The notes beneath the pieces were generated by a model that had not been told where the DNA came from, searched no databases, and worked only from the letters and a program-made list of their open reading frames with translations. A stretch of 24,263 nt of DNA, taken from positions 13,300 through 37,562 of the IMG/VR virus record IMGVR_UViG_3300030329_000870. One strand, written 5' to 3'. This DNA is from a virus. The position numbers and the translations under genes are program-made. This document shows, in pieces, positions 15,341-19,823 of the stretch (the stretch's first letter is position 1; each line of letters begins with the position of its first letter).

Positions 15341-15571
15341 TCATTTCTCCTTCGGAGGTTTAGGTTTAGGTAACATCTCGTCATGTGGATCATCTTTAGG
15401 GTGAATGTCCTCATCATCAGACATGATTTCCCCTGTTCTCATGTCTATGTATACATCATCATAGTCATCTATGTCGGGCACATAGTCCTTCTTCTTGTTA
15501 GGGATTACCTGTGGGCTACGTCTTAGACTAAGCATAGCTCTGGCAATCGGATTCACTCGTTTAATTCGCAT
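15341..15571 (-). CDS. Small conserved phage protein, basic head and acidic tail
   Basis: 76 residues from ATG 15571, which has a GAGGAG site seven bases upstream (an in-frame ATG at 15598 lies in the previous gene and is less likely). The segment NPIARAMLSLRRSPQVIPNK is a widely shared phage motif (typically NPVAxxLRxxxxRPQVVPxKK) of unknown function; the rest is acidic and disordered (DDYDDVYID, DDEDIHPKDD) with a Pro/Lys end. Family resemblance is from memory. Possibly a binding peptide for a host or replication protein. Confidence 0.75.
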   Translation of the reverse strand: MRIKRVNPIARAMLSLRRSPQVIPNKKKDYVPDIDDYDDVYIDMRTGEIMSDDEDIHPKDDPHDEMLPKPKPPKEK

Positions 15572-15903
15572 TGGACTTCTCCTCTGGTTTCTATCCATAC
15601 CTTTGCACCACAGGACAAAGGCTTCTCTGGTCTGTAGACCAACTCCATTTCTCCAAGCACCTTGACTCTATGGGCATAGGTATTACTCTTGCCCTGCTTC
15701 ACAGTAAACACAGGGTCACACTTGCCATGCTTTGCATTGGCTTTGATAACGTGTTGGTTGACATGGATTCTTGTAAGCATTGGCTTACTCCTTTCAGGTA
15801 AGTGTCCGACATCGGACAGTGAATTTTTCATTGCTGTCATGTACCAATCAACATCTGCTTTTTCTTTAGCAGATAATCGGTGATAGTTAGGAATTATATT
15901 CAT
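15553..15903 (-). CDS. Conserved phage protein with N-terminal extension across a palindrome; two possible starts
   Basis: The C-terminal 74 residues (from MLTRIHVNQHVIKANAKHGK to the PLSCGAKVWIET segment) match a phage/plasmid small-protein family that normally starts near MLTRIHVNQHVI. ATG 15777 at that point has its own AAAGGAG ribosome site. However, the frame is open upstream to ATG 15903, which also has a GGAG site, giving a 42-residue extension (MNIIPNYHRLSAKEKADVDW onward). The extension spans the recurring 16-bp palindrome, read in frame as LSDVGH. So either a fusion of two short proteins or a dual-start gene with the palindrome as its leader. Function unknown. Confidence 0.75.
   Translation of the reverse strand: MNIIPNYHRLSAKEKADVDWYMTAMKNSLSDVGHLPERSKPMLTRIHVNQHVIKANAKHGKCDPVFTVKQGKSNTYAHRVKVLGEMELVYRPEKPLSCGAKVWIETRGEVQCELNE
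15777..15818 (-). promoter_or_regulatory. Internal start with Shine-Dalgarno and upstream palindrome
   Basis: On the minus strand the palindrome at 15803-15818 is followed by AAAGGAG and then ATG 15777, the same order as at four other genes in this region. This supports an internal start for the 74-residue conserved domain even though the frame is open upstream. Confidence 0.55.
15803..15818. repeat. 16-bp palindrome, copy 1
   Basis: TGTCCGACATCGGACA, in frame in the 15553-15903 gene and 26 bases upstream of its internal start 15777. Confidence 0.9.
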
Positions 15904-16054
15904 ATTCTACTCCATAATAATTCCACCATGCTTCTTCTGTAATTCCTTCTTCTTTAGCGTACAACTCTGCATTGACTGCACACCCTTGACATAGGGTTTC
16001 ATAATCTTGCCATAATAAAGGAGTCTCACAACTCTTACAATATTCTTCATCCAT
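15887..16054 (-). CDS. 55-residue zinc-ribbon-like protein
   Basis: Reads MDEEYCKSCETPLLWQDYET then LCQGCAVNAELYAKEE and an acidic, aromatic tail (EAWWNYYGVEYEYNS). Cys6-x2-Cys9 and Cys22-x2-Cys25 form a four-cysteine zinc ribbon. Start 16054 has an AGGAG site seven bases upstream; the stop lies 17 bases inside the next gene. Possibly a small adaptor that binds protein or nucleic acid. Not recognised as a family. Confidence 0.68.
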   Translation of the reverse strand: MDEEYCKSCETPLLWQDYETLCQGCAVNAELYAKEEGITEEAWWNYYGVEYEYNS

Positions 16055-16075
16055 ATCAGTCTCCTATTCCTATAG

Positions 16076-16153
16076 TTATACATGATTCCACCATAAATAA
16101 AAGTGTAAAATTAGTATACCTATAAATAAAATATTTACAGTTCTCTGGTTCAT
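16076..16153 (-). CDS. 25-residue hydrophobic peptide
   Basis: Reads MNQRTVNILFIGILILHFYL then WWNHV: one membrane helix with a basic N-terminus. It starts in an ATGA overlap with the stop of the deoxyribonucleotidase gene. There is no clear Shine-Dalgarno, so translation would depend on coupling. The size is small enough to arise by chance; kept because of the overlap and the clean helix. Confidence 0.4.
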   Translation of the reverse strand: MNQRTVNILFIGILILHFYLWWNHV

Positions 16154-16683
16154 TTTACTTGCACCGACAGTTTATCTAACAGACTTTCAAGACTGTGCTT
16201 GTTTGCTTGGTATAATATACCAATGCCACCTTTGCCTCGCCACTTATCTATATTAGATGGCTTGTCATCGACAAGTATGTTCGGACTACCGTCAATTTCA
16301 TTGACTGCATAGTTCTCTTTCCTGCCTGTAATAACAAAGTTATGAGGCATTGGCATGAAGTCATGCTTCTCTAACCATCTGCGTTTCCAATAGGCAGAGT
16401 TATCTCTGTCACCTCGTAATGGACTTGAGCATATACCCCACTCCCAACCTTCGTATTCTGCGGTCAGCCTTCGGACATAGTCTACGAGTGACGCAGAACT
16501 TTCAAAAGGCTTTAGCATAAAAAAGAAATTTGTATTTCTTAACTCTCGCAAGGCTTCATTAATACGAGGTATCTGTTTCCAATGTGAAACATTGAAACGT
16601 GCAGGTAGTCCTGTGACTCCAAAGAAGTCAGCTATTACACCGTCCATATCAACATAGAGTTTATTTCCATATAAGTTTGTCAT
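16150..16683 (-). CDS. HAD-family 5'(3')-deoxyribonucleotidase
   Basis: 177 residues. Removes phosphate from (deoxy)nucleoside monophosphates, probably trimming the dNTP pool. HAD motif I YVDMDGVIADF with nucleophile Asp12 and acid Asp14; motif II ICSSP with Ser86; a Lys candidate for motif III at Lys122 in ITGRKEN; motif IV ILVDDKPSNI with Asp139/Asp140. Length and layout match the NT5C-like phage family. Start overlaps the 43-residue gene by ATGA. The gene contains several perfect short inverted repeats (16207-16223, 16261-16275, 16291-16305, 16523-16540, 16580-16594). Confidence 0.85.
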   Translation of the reverse strand: MTNLYGNKLYVDMDGVIADFFGVTGLPARFNVSHWKQIPRINEALRELRNTNFFFMLKPFESSASLVDYVRRLTAEYEGWEWGICSSPLRGDRDNSAYWKRRWLEKHDFMPMPHNFVITGRKENYAVNEIDGSPNILVDDKPSNIDKWRGKGGIGILYQANKHSLESLLDKLSVQVK

Positions 16684-16811
16684 GCTACGTTCCTTTGCTT
16701 TAGTGCTTTGACATCACGCCTGTCCTGCCTACGCTTACGCTTCCAATCATCACGCTTTGGTGTAGGCTTGTCGGACTTAGGCTTGGTTTTATTTTTAATA
16801 AAGTTCCTCAT
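16680..16811 (-). CDS. 43-residue basic protein
   Basis: Reads MRNFIKNKTKPKSDKPTPKR then DDWKRKRRQDRRDVKALKQR. About 40% Lys/Arg, likely disordered and nucleic-acid binding. It is joined to both neighbours by ATGA overlaps, which supports real translation. Not recognised. Confidence 0.62.
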   Translation of the reverse strand: MRNFIKNKTKPKSDKPTPKRDDWKRKRRQDRRDVKALKQRNVA

Positions 16812-17554
16812 GCTACATACTTCTTTCCATTCCCATGTGCAGGAATTAATATTGATTTTGCGTTTACTCTACTGCCACCACAAAGTTTACAACTTTGACA
16901 CGTGGTACGTCTACCTGCTTCTTCTGATGCAGGACATAATATCTCTTTACCTTTTACTAAGGTATTAAGTGGTGCTACCCTAAAGGTACGCTCACCATTT
17001 GACCAAGCCGTTTGAGCTTGCTCAATAGTGTCAGCACTACGCATCATGTACTCAGGTACATACTGAGCATTTTGCTCCATTGCCTGATGCGAATAAGCCG
17101 TATTTGATTTGCATTTAGATAGCAAGCTATCCCATATATAACTTGGAACAACAGCAGGATCACCATACGTGCCTAGCCTAACGTCCTTGTCCTCACCTAT
17201 GCTTGCTATGGTATTGTGTCCTAATGCTACAGGATAGTTACCTTTAACATAGGACTTGTAAACATTAGATGGACCTTGAAACAAGATCACATAACATGGA
17301 CGTTCTTTGGCTTGTTTAGCCACAGGATCGTCAGGTACAGCTATACCTTTATGTGGACAGTTACCACATATACTAAAATCTTCACCCATCTTTGATGCTT
17401 CCATAGGATTCATATCACTACGCATGATGTACGTTTGTACCATGTTCCCTGTCTTACCATTGCTAGACTTTAGCAAAGCTACAACCATGATAGGTTTACC
17501 GTCAAGTAAACTAGCACCTTCGTATATTACGTAACCTGTAGGTTTTTTAGTCAT
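16808..17554 (-). CDS. Conserved cysteine-rich phage/plasmid protein of unknown function
   Basis: 248 residues from ATG 17554, chosen over an in-frame TTG at 17566 because GGAG lies eight bases upstream. Recognisable landmarks are KTGNMVQTYIMRSDMNPMEA, SICGNCPHKG, the LGTYGDPAVVP segment, ERTFRVAP, and LCPASEEAGRRTTCQSCKLC. The Cys pairs (CGNC, later CxxC-x2-C) suggest metal or Fe-S binding. Similar proteins occur on many phages and plasmids without known function (from memory). The recurring palindrome sits 19 bases upstream of the start. The coding sequence carries eight perfect inverted repeats of stem 6-7 bp. Confidence 0.78.
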   Translation of the reverse strand: MTKKPTGYVIYEGASLLDGKPIMVVALLKSSNGKTGNMVQTYIMRSDMNPMEASKMGEDFSICGNCPHKGIAVPDDPVAKQAKERPCYVILFQGPSNVYKSYVKGNYPVALGHNTIASIGEDKDVRLGTYGDPAVVPSYIWDSLLSKCKSNTAYSHQAMEQNAQYVPEYMMRSADTIEQAQTAWSNGERTFRVAPLNTLVKGKEILCPASEEAGRRTTCQSCKLCGGSRVNAKSILIPAHGNGKKYVA

Positions 17555-17573
17555 GTTATTCTCCAATTAAAGT

Positions 17574-17587
17574 GTCCGACATCGGAC
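17574..17587. repeat. Palindrome, copy 2
   Basis: GTCCGACATCGGAC followed by TGTTT, 19 bases upstream of start 17554. The ATG in its minus-strand loop opens a short frame (MSDTLIGE) that stops one base before 17554. Confidence 0.9.
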
Positions 17588-17820
17588 TGTTTCAGTTTTT
17601 AGTTTTCACTAAAAAGGTACATACCTAACCATCTTTGCTGTCGCACTGAGCATCTTGTGACCTGTGCTTAGTCTGATTTCAGACTGTCCGTTGCAGTCTT
17701 TTCGACACAGTATCTACTGTCAACTCATATGGTTTTACTTATTTTAGCTAGGCTAAATATGTACCTCATTAGTAAAAACTATTTTAGTGACAGGGCTGTT
17801 AAGCCCTGCCATTTGTGTTG
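17588..17820. other. Non-coding, hairpin-rich spacer; possible structured RNA
   Basis: No convincing gene on either strand. It contains a run of perfect inverted repeats: 17596-17615 (8-bp stem, 4-nt loop), 17670-17685 (AGTCTGA TT TCAGACT), 17707-17720 (ACAGTA TC TACTGT), 17743-17757 (TTTAGC TAG GCTAAA) and the terminator-like 17791-17808. Minus-strand transcripts from the 17821-18057 gene would run through it. It may be a 3' region with several hairpins or a small RNA; no tRNA shape or promoter was seen. Confidence 0.5.
17780..17810 (-). terminator. Terminator-like hairpin, copy 1 of a 31-bp repeat
   Basis: CAGGGCT GTTA AGCCCTG (17791-17808) forms a GC-rich 7-bp stem just after the minus gene ending at 17821. 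A T5 tract follows on the minus strand about 14 bases later, so termination is plausible but not textbook. The same 31 bp recur at 19112-19142. Confidence 0.55.
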
Positions 17821-18057
17821 TTACCCTGCAAAGTGCCAGAGTTTACGAACAGAGTTCGTGTTACGCTTGGTCTCAAACCAAACTGTACGCTTCCAGAAGT
17901 GGAAGCCAACCATGCAATCGCTACGGTCAAAGAGTTTGAAACCTCTTGACTTGAACTGCCTCTTACGAGTGAGACCTTTTAATCCTAAAAGGTTAAAACG
18001 AAATCCCTTTGTACCGTCATTCAAAGGCTTGATTGCTATGCAAGTAAAAAAGTTCAT
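17821..18057 (-). CDS. 78-residue basic hypothetical protein
   Basis: Reads MNFFTCIAIKPLNDGTKGFR then a Lys/Arg/Phe-rich body ending SVRKLWHFAG. ATG 18057 has an AAAGGAA site; an in-frame ATG at 18132 would read through the palindrome and promoter and is not favoured. A sigma70-like promoter and the recurring palindrome precede it. Coding DNA contains perfect hairpins at 17845-17859, 17889-17906 and 17974-17993. Not recognised; weak beta-rich character. Confidence 0.62.
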   Translation of the reverse strand: MNFFTCIAIKPLNDGTKGFRFNLLGLKGLTRKRQFKSRGFKLFDRSDCMVGFHFWKRTVWFETKRNTNSVRKLWHFAG

Positions 18058-18080
18058 GTAAGTTTCCTTTCGTTGTTGTT

Positions 18081-18094
18081 GTCCGACATCGGAC
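18081..18094. repeat. Palindrome, copy 3
   Basis: GTCCGACATCGGAC followed by AGTTT, 23 bases upstream of start 18057 and just downstream of the promoter at 18109-18139. The ATG in its minus-strand loop opens MSDNNNERKLT, which ends in an ATGA overlap with start 18057. Confidence 0.9.
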
Positions 18095-18108
18095 AGTTTA
18101 TGTATTAT

Positions 18109-18139
18109 ATTATATAAATACCTTTTTCCCAAAGGTCAA
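18109..18139 (-). promoter_or_regulatory. Sigma70-like promoter upstream of the palindrome
   Basis: Minus strand TTGACC (18139-18134), 17-base spacer, TATATA (18116-18111), overlapping TATAAT (18114-18109, spacer 19). The predicted start point is near 18102, so the palindrome 18081-18094 would fall at about +8 to +21, an operator or 5' hairpin position. The spacer region is itself an inverted repeat (ACCTTT TTCCC AAAGGT, 18120-18136). Confidence 0.55.
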
Positions 18140-18158
18140 GGTATTTATATTTATAATA

Positions 18159-18368
18159 CTATACCTTGTTTGCCCTAAATGCCACAAACAAATATCCAAA
18201 TGTTCCCGATAGGAACAAGACGCAAGCAAATCCAAACAGGTAGACATCAGCCCAGTTGTACCCGAAGTCAGCTACCTGTGTACTTTCCATAGCGTTGACT
18301 AGATGGAAGCCTACTAAAAAGTAGGCACTAGATAATAGCAAGATTGCTATGTAAGAAATAAATTTCAT
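18159..18368 (-). CDS. Two-helix membrane protein
   Basis: 69 residues (MKFISYIAILLLSSAYFLVG then an outside loop to about residue 40 and VYLFGFACVLFLSGTFGYLF). Two probable transmembrane helices, near 4-24 and 43-63, with a positively charged end (RANKV). It starts next to the TAA of the upstream gene with CGGAG nine bases upstream. The size suits a holin, superinfection-exclusion or membrane-anchor protein; nothing more specific can be said. The start codon lies in the loop of an 8-bp hairpin (18356-18374). Confidence 0.65.
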   Translation of the reverse strand: MKFISYIAILLLSSAYFLVGFHLVNAMESTQVADFGYNWADVYLFGFACVLFLSGTFGYLFVAFRANKV

Positions 18369-18581
18369 TTATTTAAGCTCCGATTTAACTTTAGTTAATG
18401 CTTCTATCAGACTATCTAAGTCTGAAAAAGGGTGTATGTCCATGTCACCATCACCATGTATGAGTGCTACCTCAGACACATCCCACTCTGACTTTTTATC
18501 TTGACCATGTTGGGCAATAGATATTTGTTTTCCATTTTCTAAAGAAAATCTAATGTTGTTAAAATCCCATTCATTAATCAT
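18369..18581 (-). CDS. 70-residue acidic hypothetical protein
   Basis: Reads MINEWDFNNIRFSLENGKQI then KSEWDVSEVALIHGDGDMDI and a helical end. An in-frame ATG at 18611 lies inside the palindrome, but ATG 18581 has the CGGAG site, placed in the loop of a TTAAT/ATTAA hairpin, and is preferred. Predicted alpha/beta, not recognised. Leader is copy 1 of the perfect 51-bp duplication. Confidence 0.65.
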   Translation of the reverse strand: MINEWDFNNIRFSLENGKQISIAQHGQDKKSEWDVSEVALIHGDGDMDIHPFSDLDSLIEALTKVKSELK

Positions 18582-18583
18582 AT

Positions 18584-18634
18584 TTAATCTCCGATTAATT
18601 GTGTCCGACATCGGACAGTTTCACTTTAAGTGAG
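18584..18634 (-). repeat. 51-bp leader repeat, copy 1
   Basis: Perfectly identical to 18826-18876 (offset 242 bp). Each copy holds, in minus-strand order, a TCACT/AGTGA dyad, the 16-bp palindrome and a CGGAG ribosome site in a TTAAT/ATTAA hairpin loop, ending just before a start codon. Acts as a portable 5' leader for two unrelated genes. Confidence 0.9.
18602..18617. repeat. Palindrome, copy 4
   Basis: TGTCCGACATCGGACA inside leader repeat copy 1, about 20 bases upstream of start 18581. Confidence 0.9.
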
Positions 18635-18638
18635 ATAG

Positions 18639-18824
18639 CTACATGCTATCCCACTCTTCAGGTGTAATACCTGTCATAATGAACTCTCGTTCATCAGCCG
18701 ACAAGTTCGGCATGACATTCTGGATCAACGATCCACCCTGCCAAAGATCAATCTGATCTTGGCTTACGTCAATATCCATTGACGATGTGTTGCCAGAAAG
18801 CATAGATGTTTTAGTAATAAGCAT
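18639..18824 (-). CDS. 61-residue conserved protein (LSADEREFIxTGITPEEWD family)
   Basis: Reads MLITKTSMLSGNTSSMDIDV then ending PNLSADEREFIMTGITPEEW DSM. I recognise this as a small family shared by phages, plasmids and bacterial islands, of unknown function (from memory). ATG 18824 has CGGAG in the loop of an ATTAAT/ATTAAT hairpin. The gene is almost wholly tiled by seven consecutive inverted repeats between 18634 and 18784, although its protein sequence looks like an ordinary family member. Leader is copy 2 of the 51-bp repeat. Confidence 0.78.
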   Translation of the reverse strand: MLITKTSMLSGNTSSMDIDVSQDQIDLWQGGSLIQNVMPNLSADEREFIMTGITPEEWDSM

Positions 18825-18825
18825 A

Positions 18826-18876
18826 TTAATCTCCGATTAATTGTGTCCGACATCGGACAGTTTCACTTTAAGTGAG
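18826..18876 (-). repeat. 51-bp leader repeat, copy 2
   Basis: Second perfect copy of the leader at 18584-18634, directly upstream of the gene starting at 18824. The identical length with no mismatch points to recent duplication or gene conversion. Confidence 0.9.
18844..18859. repeat. Palindrome, copy 5
   Basis: TGTCCGACATCGGACA inside leader repeat copy 2, about 20 bases upstream of start 18824. Confidence 0.9.
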
Positions 18877-18966
18877 TAGTTTAAAGACATACTCAGGTCT
18901 AGGATTATGTTTTCCCAATCGTGAGCAATAGCAATTCGCTTCTGCGTTGTGGTCATATGCCACCAT
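18868..18966 (-). CDS. Possible 32-residue ORF or remnant
   Basis: From ATG 18966 the frame reads MVAYDHNAEANCYCSRLGKH and ends PRPEYVFKLLT, a protein-like composition; the same frame stays open for nine more codons upstream (DFSEHDSY part) without a start. No ribosome site is close. A strong AAGGAGGTGAT site lies 60-70 bases upstream in another frame, so this may be the 3' end of a frameshifted gene. Low certainty. Confidence 0.3.
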   Translation of the reverse strand: MVAYDHNAEANCYCSRLGKHNPRPEYVFKLLT

Positions 18967-19030
18967 GTAGCTATCATGCTCTGAAAAATCCCGTTAGGGT
19001 TGCGATTATGTTAAGAATTGAATGAGACAA

Positions 19031-19043
19031 TCACCTCCTTTTT
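19031..19043 (-). promoter_or_regulatory. Perfect extended Shine-Dalgarno without a clear gene
   Basis: Minus strand AAGGAGGTGAT is the full complement of the 16S rRNA 3' end, the strongest ribosome site in the window, yet the frames that follow are 18 codons or shorter. Either a short peptide starting TTG, a frameshifted gene (see 18868-18966) or a non-translational use. Confidence 0.45.
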
Positions 19044-19059
19044 ATATTATTTATATTTT

Positions 19060-19142
19060 AATACTTTCACAAAGTATTCAAGTATTAAAATAAAAATACT
19101 ATAAAGTGTAGTATTTTAGTGACAGGGCTGTTAAGCCCTGCC
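19060..19142 (-). terminator. Tandem terminator-like hairpins, including copy 2 of the 31-bp repeat
   Basis: Behind the minus gene ending at 19158, the transcript meets CAGGGCT/AGCCCTG (19123-19140), then a 9-bp hairpin AAAATACTA/TAGTATTTT (19093-19117) followed by TATTTTAAT, then an 8-bp hairpin AATACTTT CAC AAAGTATT (19060-19078). The middle one has a U-rich tail and is the best intrinsic terminator. 19112-19142 is identical to 17780-17810. Confidence 0.65.
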
Positions 19143-19157
19143 GATGTGTGTAGTTCC

Positions 19158-19823
19158 TTAGGAAGGAACGTCATCAGTACCTGTTTTACTATCGGTTACG
19201 ATAGTCTTACCGATTACCTCAAAACTACCTTTGGTAGTCTCTTTGGCTGTGGATGTAACCTCATCCATCAGAAGTTCAAGAACTTCGCTGAGACTGATGT
19301 TGCTACGGTTACAAGTAACCTTGATGGCTTCAACCACTTCCTTCGGAGTGGATAGTTGAGGTTTAGCTTTGCTAGACTTAGCTTCGCTAGACTTAGCTTC
19401 GGTAGATTGTCCGACATCGGACTGTTTACCTTCGGTAGTCTCAGCCTTCTCTGTTCGCTTCTTTGAAGCGTTTACAGCTTTCTGTAAAGCTGACAGATTG
19501 GTAAAGCCTTTCTTTGAGGCTTTGTTAAAGGCTGTAGCCTCGGCTTGGTTTTCATAAAACCATTTAGCCTCTGACATTCTCCTACGATCTACTGATCGTA
19601 AACCACAAGTGTTCTTATCAGTATTGCCAATGGCAATCTGATGAGCTAGGAAACCGAGCCTAGTCCAAACCCCTATAGGGTTTTTAGGATCAAATACCTC
19701 GACATTTTCAATGTCAGCAGTGAATGTTCCACATTCAGCTCTATGTCTCTTTCGTAAGAAAGAAGCTATGTTTCTACCTTCGGTAGCTAGAGAGTTAGGC
19801 TGTGTTGATTTTGAGTTTGCCAT
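19158..19823 (-). CDS. 221-residue hypothetical protein with low-complexity linker
   Basis: ATG 19823 with AAAGGA eight bases upstream is chosen over in-frame upstream codons that would run into a large hairpin. N-terminal domain (1-110) has conserved-looking SFLRKRHRAECGTFTADIEN and a GVWTRLGFLAHQIA helix. Residues about 120-160 are a Ser/Lys/Glu/Ala linker containing SSEAK-type 15-bp repeats and the in-frame palindrome (QSDVGQ). The C-terminal part is helical, then Thr/Ser rich. Fourteen perfect inverted repeats with stems of at least 6 bp lie in the coding DNA. Not recognised; no catalytic motif. Confidence 0.68.
   Translation of the reverse strand: MANSKSTQPNSLATEGRNIASFLRKRHRAECGTFTADIENVEVFDPKNPIGVWTRLGFLAHQIAIGNTDKNTCGLRSVDRRRMSEAKWFYENQAEATAFNKASKKGFTNLSALQKAVNASKKRTEKAETTEGKQSDVGQSTEAKSSEAKSSKAKPQLSTPKEVVEAIKVTCNRSNISLSEVLELLMDEVTSTAKETTKGSFEVIGKTIVTDSKTGTDDVPS
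19365..19409 (-). repeat. Three 15-bp tandem repeats
   Basis: Plus-strand units AGCTTTGCTAGACTT, AGCTTCGCTAGACTT and AGCTTCGGTAGATTG encode SSEAK-like pentapeptides in the linker of the 221-residue protein. The third runs directly into the palindrome copy at 19409. Confidence 0.8.
19409..19422. repeat. Palindrome, copy 6 (in coding DNA)
   Basis: GTCCGACATCGGAC followed by TGTTT within the 221-residue gene, read as SDVG in the same frame as copy 1. No start codon lies nearby downstream. Confidence 0.88.

Noticed and set aside
18057-18132. Upstream in-frame start for the 17821 gene at 18132
   Set aside because: Would place the predicted promoter and palindrome inside coding DNA and lacks a ribosome site; ATG 18057 has one.
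19031-19043. 16S rRNA 3' end-like string on the plus strand (ATCACCTCCTTT)
   Set aside because: Only the last dozen bases match; no other rRNA sequence around it. Better read as a Shine-Dalgarno on the minus strand.
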